Source: Anaerobaca sp035448545 (GTDB taxonomy: Bacteria > Planctomycetota > Phycisphaerae > Sedimentisphaerales > Anaerobacaceae). Taken from it: DNA of 64,000 bases. Position 1 is the stretch's first letter; every line of letters starts with the position of its first letter. This document shows positions 43,785 to 51,130 of this stretch, in pieces. The position numbers and the translations under genes were made by a program. The notes under the pieces are model-generated. The model did not search any database. It was not told the origin of the DNA and was given only the letters and a program-made list of their open reading frames with translations. The DNA is taken from positions 1 to 64,000 of the forward strand of contig DAOTJE010000001.1 in assembly GCA_035448545.1 (NCBI GenBank), written 5' to 3'.

Positions 43785-45512
43785 ATGAGGGTTACGCAGC
43801 AGGCCGCGAGGAAGCAGGATGTGTCCATCGTCCTGTGTGGGCAGGCCGGACAAGGTGTGCAGACGGTCGAGCATCTGTTGACGCGCATCCTGAAGGCCGC
43901 CGGCTATCACGTTTTTGCCACGAAAGAGTACATGTCTCGTGTGCGGGGCGGCGCCAATTCGACGACGATCCGCGTCTGCAGCAAGCGCGTCGCGGCGCCG
44001 ATCAGCCGCATGGACATTCTCGTGCCCCTGAACAAGGGCACCGTCGCCCATGTCGCCGAAAGGCTCTCGCCCGAGACGGTGCTCGTCGGTGAGCGCGAGG
44101 TGGTCGCCGACGAGGCCGCTGAATCACATCGACTCCTGGTTGTTCCATTCACGCAGATTGCTTCCGATATCGGCGGCAAGATTTACTCGAACGTGGTGGC
44201 GGTCGGCGCGATCGCGGGCCTGCTGGGACTCGATCCGGAGGCGGTGGTCGCCTATGTCCGGCGGTTCTTCGCGAAGAAGTCCGAAGACATCGTCGCCAAC
44301 AACGTCAAGGCGGTGCAGGCCGGCTACGATGCCGTCGGCAAGCTCGATCTCCCGGATGGGCTGAAGTTGACCTTCAAGCCCAGCGCCAAGGTTGCGGATG
44401 AGATGCTGCTCAGCGGCGCCGAAGCGGTCGGGCTCGGCGCGATCGCGGGCGGCTGCAACTTCGTTTCGTCCTATCCAATGTCCCCATCGACCAATGTGCT
44501 GACCTTCCTTGCCCAGCACGGCCTCGAGCAGGGGGTCCTGGTCGAGCAGGCGGAGGACGAGATTGCGGCGATCAACATGGCGATCGGCGCTGCGTACGCC
44601 GGCGCCCGCGCCCTGGTGACCACGTCGGGCGGCGGCTTTGCCCTGATGACCGAAGGCGTGAGCCTGGCGGGTATGCTCGAATGTCCCGTGGTGATTCACC
44701 TGGCCCAGCGGCCGGGACCGGCGACAGGCCTGCCCACGCGGACCGAGCAGGCAGACCTCGAACTGGCCCTTTACGCCGGACACGGCGAGTTCCCGCGCAT
44801 CCTCTTCGCGCCCGGGACGCTTGAACAAGCCTTCTATCTGACGCAGAGGGCGTTCAACCTCGCCGACAAGTACCAGATTCCTGCGTTTGTCCTGACCGAT
44901 GAGTATCTGATCGATTCCTACTACAACTGCAAGGGTTTCGACCTGTCGAAGGCGAAGGTGGACAGGCACATCGTTAAGACCGCGCCGGACTATCGCCGCT
45001 ACAAATTGACGAAGAATGGGATTTCGCCTCGCGGCATCCCAGGATACGGCGAGGGGCTGGTCGCGGTCGACAGCGACGAGCACGATGAGGAAGGCCACAT
45101 CACGGAGGACCTCAACGTGCGCGTGGCCATGGTGGACAAGCGTCTGGCCAAAGGCGAATCGCTCAAGAAGGACATCGTACGTCCTGAGCTGATCGGGCCG
45201 AAGAACTACAAGAAACTCGTGATCTGCTGGGGCTCGACATACCACGTCGTTCGGGAGGCCCTGGCCGAGTTGGGGCGGACCGACACCGCGATGCTGCATT
45301 ACAGCCAGGTGTACCCGCTGCACTCGAGCACGGCCGGCCTTATTCGCAAGGCCCGCAGGACCGTCGTGGTCGAAGGCAACGCGACGGGACAGTTCCGCAA
45401 GCTGATCCGGCTGTACGCCGGCGCGGATGTGGACGAGGCCCTGGTCACGTACGACGGCCTCGGCTTTACGGTCGAAGACGTGGTCGAAGGACTCACCGAG
45501 ATCTTTTCGTAA
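43785..45512 (+). CDS. korA: 2-oxoacid:ferredoxin oxidoreductase, fused gamma-alpha subunit
   Basis: A 575-aa subunit in which the gamma domain (about 10-190, LCGQAGQGVQTVEHLL and SRVRGGANSTTIRV) is fused ahead of the alpha domain (about 195-575, GAIAGGCNFVSSYPMSPSTN, VEQAEDEIAAINMAIGAAYAGARALVTTSGGGFALM). With KorB it oxidises 2-oxoacids such as 2-oxoglutarate to acyl-CoA and reduces ferredoxin, or runs in reverse for CO2 fixation. The gamma-alpha fusion is typical of bacterial KorAB enzymes. korB follows after 12 bp. Which 2-oxoacid is used cannot be read from the sequence. Confidence 0.93.
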   Translation: MRVTQQAARKQDVSIVLCGQAGQGVQTVEHLLTRILKAAGYHVFATKEYMSRVRGGANSTTIRVCSKRVAAPISRMDILVPLNKGTVAHVAERLSPETVLVGEREVVADEAAESHRLLVVPFTQIASDIGGKIYSNVVAVGAIAGLLGLDPEAVVAYVRRFFAKKSEDIVANNVKAVQAGYDAVGKLDLPDGLKLTFKPSAKVADEMLLSGAEAVGLGAIAGGCNFVSSYPMSPSTNVLTFLAQHGLEQGVLVEQAEDEIAAINMAIGAAYAGARALVTTSGGGFALMTEGVSLAGMLECPVVIHLAQRPGPATGLPTRTEQADLELALYAGHGEFPRILFAPGTLEQAFYLTQRAFNLADKYQIPAFVLTDEYLIDSYYNCKGFDLSKAKVDRHIVKTAPDYRRYKLTKNGISPRGIPGYGEGLVAVDSDEHDEEGHITEDLNVRVAMVDKRLAKGESLKKDIVRPELIGPKNYKKLVICWGSTYHVVREALAELGRTDTAMLHYSQVYPLHSSTAGLIRKARRTVVVEGNATGQFRKLIRLYAGADVDEALVTYDGLGFTVEDVVEGLTEIFS

Positions 45513-45524
45513 GGACTGTGCCCG

Positions 45525-46391
45525 ATGGCGACGGATGTTTTCGAGATGGGTGACATCGACATTGCCTGGTGTCCGGGATGCGGCAACCACCCGATTCTCA
45601 AGACGCTCAAGGAGGCGCTCGCGGAACTCCAGATCGACCCCCGACAGCTCGTGATGGTCTCCGGGATCGGGCAGGCGGCCAAAATTCCCCACTATCTCAA
45701 GTGCCATTTCTTCAACGGCCTGCACGGTCGGGCGCTGCCGCCGGCCACCGCGATCAAGGCCGTCAATCCGAAACTGACGGTGATCGCCGAGAGCGGCGAC
45801 GGGGACATGTACGGCGAGGGCGGAAACCATTTCATCCACTGCATCCGCCGCAATCCCGACATCACCAACATCGTCCACGACAATATGGTCTACGGCCTGA
45901 CAAAGGGCCAGGCGTCGCCCACGAGCCGGCGCGGGTTCAAGACGCCTGTCCAGGTCGCCGGCGTGATCCTCGAACCGTTCAACCCGCTGGCGGTGGCCAT
46001 CGCGCTGGACGCGAGCTTTGTCGCGCGGGCCAGCTCGGGCGACCGCGAGCAGACCAAAGAGATTTTCAAGAAGGCCATCCGGCACAAGGGCTACGCGCTC
46101 GTGGACATCTTCCAGCCGTGTGTGACGTTCAACAAGCTCAACACGTACCAATGGTTCAAAGACCACGTGTACTACCTCGACGATTCGCACGATCCTGCGG
46201 ACCGCATGGCGGCCTTTGCCAAGGCGACGGAAACCGATCGGCTGCCTCTCGGTGTCTTCTACGTCAATCCCAAGAACAGCTTCGAAGAGAACACGCAGAT
46301 GTATCGCGATGATCCGCGTCCGCTTTGCGAACGGGACGTGGACGCCGCCAAGCTCGCGGCGCTGATCGACACGTTCCGGAGGGCCGGCTGA
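45525..46391 (+). CDS. korB: 2-oxoacid:ferredoxin oxidoreductase beta subunit
   Basis: A 288-aa thiamine-diphosphate-binding subunit. DIAWCPGCGNHPILKTL (about 10-26) holds the start of the 4Fe-4S/TPP region. GDGDMYGEGGNHFIHCIRRNPDITNIVHDN (about 89-118) is the TPP-Mg motif GDGD...N. The further Cys in IFQPCVTFN is also conserved. Length is standard. It lies 12 bp after korA in the same operon, and the two form the catalytic enzyme. The next gene, an ABC ATPase, starts 13 bp later and is probably co-transcribed. Confidence 0.95.
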   Translation: MATDVFEMGDIDIAWCPGCGNHPILKTLKEALAELQIDPRQLVMVSGIGQAAKIPHYLKCHFFNGLHGRALPPATAIKAVNPKLTVIAESGDGDMYGEGGNHFIHCIRRNPDITNIVHDNMVYGLTKGQASPTSRRGFKTPVQVAGVILEPFNPLAVAIALDASFVARASSGDREQTKEIFKKAIRHKGYALVDIFQPCVTFNKLNTYQWFKDHVYYLDDSHDPADRMAAFAKATETDRLPLGVFYVNPKNSFEENTQMYRDDPRPLCERDVDAAKLAALIDTFRRAG

Positions 46392-46404
46392 CGGTAGCCT
46401 GGGT

Positions 46405-47214
46405 TTGGCTTTGAGTCGCAACGCGATAGAACTGAAGAACGTCGGGGTCACCCGAAGGGGCAACGTCATTCTTGCCGAGATCAGCCTGAGTGTCGAAGCG
46501 GGCAGTTGCTGTGCGATCCTCGGGCCTAACGGCTCGGGCAAATCGGCCCTCATGGCGGTGCTGGCCGGCTACCTCTGGCCCTCGACGGGCGTCGTCAGCG
46601 TGGACGGCCGCACCTATGGGCAAGTCAATCTGGCCGACGTCCGCAGCCGGATCGGACTGATCGAGCCTTCGCGGGCGCCGAAGTTCGACGAGCGGATGTG
46701 TGTTCGCGACGTCGTGGCCACCGGCCTGTTCGGGACGATTATGCTGCCTCCCCATCGCAGCGTGACCGACAGCCAGTGGCAGCGCGTGGACACGGAGATG
46801 GCTTCCGTCGGTCTGGCCGAGATCGGCGAGCGGGCCTACGGCGACCTGTCTTCCGGCGAGCAGATGAAGACGCTTCTGGCCCGGGCGATGGTCTCGAACG
46901 CGAAGATTCTGCTTCTGGACGAGCCGACGGTAGGCCTGGACATCGGTTCGCGTGCGGCCTGCGTCGCCGTCCTGGATCGGCTGTTGGCGCGGAGCCGGCC
47001 GCCGACGGTCGTGATTGTCTCGCATCATCTGGACGAGCTGCCGGCCGCGGTTGACCAGATCGTGTTGATGAAGGGCGGCCGGGTGGTCGGCCGGGGCACG
47101 CCCGACGATCTGCTGACCTCGGCCCACCTGACGGTTTTGTTCGACTGTCGGGTCGAGGTGATCAAGAGCAACGGGCGGTTCCTCGCCAGCGTCCGCTCCG
47201 CCGATTTGGGATGA
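46405..47214 (+). CDS. ABC transporter ATP-binding protein, stand-alone
   Basis: A 269-aa ABC ATPase with Walker A GPNGSGKSA (40-48), a variant signature LSSGEQMKTL (about 151-160, instead of LSGGQ), Walker B ILLLDEPTVGLD (about 171-182) and a switch His in VIVSHHLDE. It resembles the ModF/YlmA-like ATPases that act without adjacent permease genes. None is found here, so its partner is unknown. The first codon is probably TTG at 46405 (or 46411), with only a weak ribosome site, consistent with coupling to korB 13 bp upstream. Confidence 0.85.
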   Translation: MALSRNAIELKNVGVTRRGNVILAEISLSVEAGSCCAILGPNGSGKSALMAVLAGYLWPSTGVVSVDGRTYGQVNLADVRSRIGLIEPSRAPKFDERMCVRDVVATGLFGTIMLPPHRSVTDSQWQRVDTEMASVGLAEIGERAYGDLSSGEQMKTLLARAMVSNAKILLLDEPTVGLDIGSRAACVAVLDRLLARSRPPTVVIVSHHLDELPAAVDQIVLMKGGRVVGRGTPDDLLTSAHLTVLFDCRVEVIKSNGRFLASVRSADLG

Positions 47215-47239
47215 TGTTTTCTGGGGGCGTGCAAAACCT

Positions 47240-47737
47240 GTGACTGGATTGATGCGAAAGTTCTTGCGGCCGGGCCAGTTCTACGCATCCCGGCGGCCCG
47301 TGATGACCGAGACCCTTGTCGGCTCCTGCGTCACGGTTTGTCTGTACAACACCGAAGGCGGATTCGGAGCGATGAATCACTTCCTTCGCGACCGGCCCCG
47401 GAACGAGTCCGATCCGGAGGTGGGAACCTATGGGACGACCGCCACCCGCAAGATCGTCAACGCCATGCTGAAGATCGACCCTGAGCCGCGTCACTATGAG
47501 GCCAGCATCTTCGGCGGTGCGGCGGTGCTGAAGAGCCCGAACACCGATGGGAGCATCGGGGACGGCAATGTCGCGGCGGCTCTGGAGGTCCTGAAGGCCG
47601 CCGGCATCCGCGTCGTCCGCCAGGAGGTCGGCGGGACGCGTGGCCGACGCGTGAGGTTCAACACCCACACCGGCCAGATCGAATGCCGGTTCGCGGGCGA
47701 CATCCCGCGCAAGAAGATCCCGCAGAGGGCCGAATGA
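47240..47737 (+). CDS. cheD: CheD-like protein-glutamine deamidase
   Basis: A 165-aa protein with the CheD catalytic pattern: TLVGSCVTVCLYN (C30 the nucleophile) and AMNHFLRD (H47), then YEASIFGGAAVL and a GRRVRFNTHTGQIE C-terminus. CheD deamidates specific Gln residues of chemoreceptors and interacts with CheC. No chemotaxis gene is in the window, so it acts on receptors encoded elsewhere. It starts with GTG at 47240, or ATG at 47252. Its stop codon overlaps the start of the next gene (ATGA). Confidence 0.88.
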   Translation: MTGLMRKFLRPGQFYASRRPVMTETLVGSCVTVCLYNTEGGFGAMNHFLRDRPRNESDPEVGTYGTTATRKIVNAMLKIDPEPRHYEASIFGGAAVLKSPNTDGSIGDGNVAAALEVLKAAGIRVVRQEVGGTRGRRVRFNTHTGQIECRFAGDIPRKKIPQRAE

Positions 47738-48621
47738 CCGTCTTGCTCGTATCGCCTCCACGAGCCAAGGTCCTGGCAGAGATCCTCGAACGGGTCCACA
47801 CGCGGTACAACCATCGCCGGCTTATCGGTGCCGATCCGCTTCAATTCGCCTATCGGTTCGACCGGCCGCAGGATGCGGAGGTCGCCTCCTTCCTCGCGGC
47901 GGTTCTAGCCTACGGTCGCGTACAACAGATTCAACGGAGTCTGAACGATCTGTTCGCACGCATGGATTGCGGTCTATACGATTTCGTGATGAACTTCTCG
48001 CCGTCGCGCCGGTCGCGTCTGGCCGGCTTCAAGCACCGCTTCACGACCGCCGAGGACGTGGGCGACCTGCTGGAGTTGCTGCGTCCGGTGCTTCGCCGGC
48101 ACGGGAGCATCGAATCGTTCTTCGTTAAGGGTTTCGATCCGAGGGAACGGAACGTTCTGCCCGCGTTGGCGAGGTTCTGCGACCGCCTGACAAACGGCTA
48201 TGCCCAGCATCACGGCGGCCGGGTCAGCCGGGGGCTGATGTACCTGCTGGCCAGCCCCAGCCGGGGCAGCGCCAGCAAGAGGCTGCACCTGTTCCTGCGG
48301 TGGATGGTCCGCGCCGACGACGTCGATCCGGGACTATGGAAGAGCGTTGCCCCGGCCAAGCTGATCGTGCCGCTCGACGTACACATGGCCCGCCTTTGCC
48401 GCATCCTCGGGCTTCACGACAGCAACACGATTTCCCAATCGACCGCCGTGCAGGTCACGGAGGGTTTCGCCGCGATCACGCCGGCCGATCCGGTTAAGTA
48501 CGATTTCTCGCTGTCCCGCATCGGCATCCTCGACGAATGCACCGGCCGCCTTCGCCCCGACTGCGAATTCTGCGAACTCTTCGACGTGTGTCTCCACCGT
48601 GCGGATCGGTCCGGCCGCTGA
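47734..48621 (+). CDS. TIGR02757 family protein
   Basis: A 295-aa cytoplasmic protein. The pattern DPLQFAYRFDRPQDAEVASFLAAVLAYGRVQQI near the N-terminus, LHLFLRWMVRADDVDPGLWKSV in the middle and DECTGRLRPDCEFCELFDVCLHR at the end, with Cys residues that may bind metal or an Fe-S cluster as in helix-hairpin-helix glycosylases, fits TIGR02757. This family is common in Bacteroidetes, Chlorobi and Planctomycetota and has no assigned activity. A DNA-repair-type fold is suspected. Its ATG overlaps the cheD stop by 4 bp, so translation is coupled. Confidence 0.85.
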   Translation: MTVLLVSPPRAKVLAEILERVHTRYNHRRLIGADPLQFAYRFDRPQDAEVASFLAAVLAYGRVQQIQRSLNDLFARMDCGLYDFVMNFSPSRRSRLAGFKHRFTTAEDVGDLLELLRPVLRRHGSIESFFVKGFDPRERNVLPALARFCDRLTNGYAQHHGGRVSRGLMYLLASPSRGSASKRLHLFLRWMVRADDVDPGLWKSVAPAKLIVPLDVHMARLCRILGLHDSNTISQSTAVQVTEGFAAITPADPVKYDFSLSRIGILDECTGRLRPDCEFCELFDVCLHRADRSGR

Positions 48622-48682
48622 CAACCGTTTCCCTGTCATGGCGCCAGTAGGACAGGCGACGCCGGACACTTGGTACACCAAA

Positions 48683-48904
48683 TCAGCCCGCCTGGTAGAT
48701 GACGGGCCGGTATCGCGGGGCTGGGATCGTCTTGCCTTCGGCTTTGGCGGCCTCCAGCCAAAGGGCCTTTGCTTTCTCCACTTCCTCCAGGGCCTCGGCT
48801 GGCGTTCGTCCGAAGGCCGAGCAGGCCTCCAGGTCAGGTATATCGGCGATGTACCCGCCGTCGTCCTGCGAGTAGAAGATATTTATGTGATAGTCCTGCA
48901 TCAT
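48683..48904 (-). CDS. hicB: HicB-family antitoxin
   Basis: A 73-aa protein with the degenerate RNase H-like HicB N-terminal fold: YHINIFYSQDDGGYIADIPDLEACSAFGRTPAEALEEVEKA. There is no C-terminal DNA-binding domain, as in the short HicB class. It neutralises HicA and may autoregulate the pair only with help. It starts with two ATGs (48904, 48901) overlapping the TGA that would end an intact hicA frame, the usual hicA-hicB arrangement. Since hicA is broken here, hicB may now be a leftover antitoxin. Confidence 0.85.
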   Translation of the reverse strand: MMQDYHINIFYSQDDGGYIADIPDLEACSAFGRTPAEALEEVEKAKALWLEAAKAEGKTIPAPRYRPVIYQAG

Positions 48905-49151
48905 GCATCCTCGATTATCAGGTTATGGCGTTCGACCAGCCGTAAGACCTGGCGTATCTGATAAGGTTTGGCCTGTTCCTGGACATTCTGAAGGTGACTA
49001 GTTCGGGTATTCCCGGATGGACGAAGATATGGTGGCTGCCGGCGGTCCGCGCCAGACGAAAGCCGAAAGCCTCCACAAGAACGACCACGTCTTGAAATCG
49101 CACGTTCTTCTGACTAGTGAGGATCTTCTGTAGCAGCTTTCGCTTGTTCAT
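48901..49151 (-). pseudogene. hicA: hicA toxin gene with a frameshift
   Basis: The start at 49151 gives MNKRKLLQKILTSQKNVRFQ and RTAGSHHIFVHPGIPELV, exactly the N-terminal two thirds of HicA with its catalytic His in GSHHIF. After PELV (around 48993-48998) this frame goes to FRMSRNRPNLIRY and stops at 48918. The neighbouring frame instead reads LQNVQEQAKPYQIRQVLRLVERHN and ends in TGA at 48901-48903, overlapping hicB by 4 bp. That is the canonical HicA C-terminus. One missing base (GTCACC for GTCAACC) explains the switch. Either the gene is inactivated or the assembly lost a base. An ATG at 49160 is an alternative start. Confidence 0.85.
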
Positions 49152-49288
49152 CTCGAGCATCTCACCGAAGCCACTGTCCGAGTATCGCAAGCCATTTTCG
49201 GGATTGAACGCGTGACTGTCAAGGTATAGCCCGCGGAATCGATACACGCATGGAGAAGGGCACCCCAGGGTCCCGTGTGTTTCTTGGA

Positions 49289-49316
49289 TTGCGGTTGTTG
49301 CGATTTCTGGTAAACT
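49289..49316 (+). promoter_or_regulatory. Possible promoter for the 49389 gene
   Basis: TTGCGG (49289-49294), a 16-bp spacer and TAAACT (49311-49316) end 72 bp before the ATG. Confidence 0.4.
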
Positions 49317-49388
49317 CCGGCGGCGGGTGGGACGTATCGCTGGCGGGGTGGGGCGGCAACAGTGGCATTGACTTGAGGAATCGAACGG

Positions 49389-51113
49389 ATGGATGCGAAG
49401 GACCTGGAGAAGTATTCGTCGGCGATCACGCTTTCGGACATGGAGGTGTTCGTCTTCCCGGAGCTGATGTACAGCCTTGTGCTGGCCAACATCATGAGCC
49501 CGCTGCTGTGGAAGTGGCGGCAGGTCGATTGCTTCGCCAAGCTCGAGGGCAAGACCAGCTACCGGCGGCTGATGCGGATGCGGCAGTACATCATGGACGA
49601 GTTCGACTTCAACCTCGACCTGGAGACCTGGGGCCTGACCAAACAGGAGACCGAAGTCAACCGCTTCCGGCACGTGATCCGCCCCGAGCAGATTGCCGCC
49701 AGCAACGCGCTGTTCGGCTATACAGGCGACCAGTACTATTTCGATGTTGACATCCGCAGGCACTTCGGGCTCGACAAGTACGACGGCGACGTGATCCCCT
49801 ACTGGAAGACCGAGACCGTCGAGGCGATGGAGGCCTTTCGCTTCCGGCCGGGCTACGACCGGGCGGCCGGCGAGTGCGTGTCGCTGGCGACGCTGTATGC
49901 CGCCGCGTCGTTCATCGTCTGCGGCATCCCGCTGGAAGACATCTACCTGATCCTCACGCCGCTTCATTCGCAGAACTTCATCGACATGCAGGACGGCATC
50001 CTTACCAACAACCGACGGCTCATCACCAAGACCATGTGGTTCAACGGCACCGAGATTTCGTACAAAGCCCAGCGGGCCCTGCGCAACGAGCAGGTGACCA
50101 TCGTCGCGCATCCGAGCGGGTACATCCATTGCTTCTACGACGAGGCGACGATTGACCCGAAGGTCTACGACCACTTCGTTGCAAGGATCGGTGAGTATCT
50201 CTCGGCCGAGTTGAACATCACGACGTTCGCGAGCTTCCTGCGATGCCACCGGCAGTACCAGGAGCATTTCCAGATTTGTCGCGACTGTCACGGCCAGCCG
50301 CAGTTCCTCAAGGCCGAGACGCTCTTTCACTACGAGCACGGCAGCCCGTACAAGATCGGCGATGCCACCCACGACAAACTCCTGGCCGAGGTGTCCGACG
50401 AGGACTTCGTGCGGCACGAGATACCGGGACGCGTCCGTTGCGACCGGCTGAGCGATTTCCTCGCGAAGCAGAAGCCCGACCTGAGAGAGCCGGCCGGACG
50501 CGAGGCCCTGCGTCGCTTCCTCGAACCGCACGTGCCCGACGCCGGACGGTTCGTCGAGCTGCTGGCCGACTTCGTGCACATCCGGCCGAGGTTGCCCGGC
50601 AGGCAGAAGAGCTTCAAGGCGGTCGAGCCCATCAAGCTGTCGGTCGATCAAGGCCGCGAGGAGATCATCGCAATGCTGCAATCCAGGCGACAGAGCAACC
50701 CGACGATCGATCTGGCTTTCTATGCCTATCGGGACATGGACACGTGCGACTGGCGCCCGTTTGTCAAAGCCGCCGTCGAACGCAACCCCGTCTCGCTCGA
50801 ACGGGCCGGCTCCCGACCGCTTGACGAGGTTTACGCCTGGCTCGGGCAGCTTGAGCCGGCCTCGATCTACGACGGCAACCGCCTCGCCCAGCCCGACGAG
50901 GTCGCCAACTACGGCAGGGGGGATGGTCTCGAAAAGGCCTTTCTGCTGGCCAATGTCGTGCGCCGCCGCCAGCCCGACCGGTCCCTGCGTCTGATCGCCG
51001 ATCGCGACAAGGTCGTCGTGCGCGGCAAGCAGGAATTCGCATTCCAATCGGCCAAGACCCTGTCCGCCCAGGTGGACATCGCTGAGGACGGCACCATCCA
51101 AGTGAAGCGCTGA
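49389..51113 (+). CDS. 574-residue protein of unknown function with a transglutaminase-like Cys/His pattern
   Basis: I cannot assign this 574-aa protein. No signal peptide or membrane helix is present. A segment AAGECVSLATLYAAASFIVCG (C163) followed by PLHSQNFIDMQDGILTNNRR (H193, D199/N206) has the spacing of a papain/transglutaminase-like Cys-His-Asp/Asn site. A second feature is a Cys/His cluster CHRQYQEHFQICRDCHG (C286, H287, C297, C300, H301), which may bind zinc. The C-terminal third (about 430-574) is mixed alpha/beta and ends in VDIAEDGTIQVKR. It stands alone between a broken toxin-antitoxin pair and the TPR/propeller gene. The start at 49389 is the first ATG after a promoter-like sequence. 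A ribosome site is not obvious. Confidence 0.75.
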   Translation: MDAKDLEKYSSAITLSDMEVFVFPELMYSLVLANIMSPLLWKWRQVDCFAKLEGKTSYRRLMRMRQYIMDEFDFNLDLETWGLTKQETEVNRFRHVIRPEQIAASNALFGYTGDQYYFDVDIRRHFGLDKYDGDVIPYWKTETVEAMEAFRFRPGYDRAAGECVSLATLYAAASFIVCGIPLEDIYLILTPLHSQNFIDMQDGILTNNRRLITKTMWFNGTEISYKAQRALRNEQVTIVAHPSGYIHCFYDEATIDPKVYDHFVARIGEYLSAELNITTFASFLRCHRQYQEHFQICRDCHGQPQFLKAETLFHYEHGSPYKIGDATHDKLLAEVSDEDFVRHEIPGRVRCDRLSDFLAKQKPDLREPAGREALRRFLEPHVPDAGRFVELLADFVHIRPRLPGRQKSFKAVEPIKLSVDQGREEIIAMLQSRRQSNPTIDLAFYAYRDMDTCDWRPFVKAAVERNPVSLERAGSRPLDEVYAWLGQLEPASIYDGNRLAQPDEVANYGRGDGLEKAFLLANVVRRRQPDRSLRLIADRDKVVVRGKQEFAFQSAKTLSAQVDIAEDGTIQVKR

Positions 51114-51130
51114 CACGTGGTTCGCCGGTT

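Noticed and set aside
44124..46553. 809-aa minus-strand frame
   Set aside because: Antisense to korA and korB, both unmistakable.
48683..49151. Intact HicAB toxin-antitoxin system
   Set aside because: The toxin frame breaks near 48995 and the two parts of HicA lie in different frames.
49389..51113. CRDCH in the 574-aa protein as a c-type haem site
   Set aside because: The protein has no signal peptide, so haem attachment outside the cytoplasm is not expected. A zinc site is more likely.
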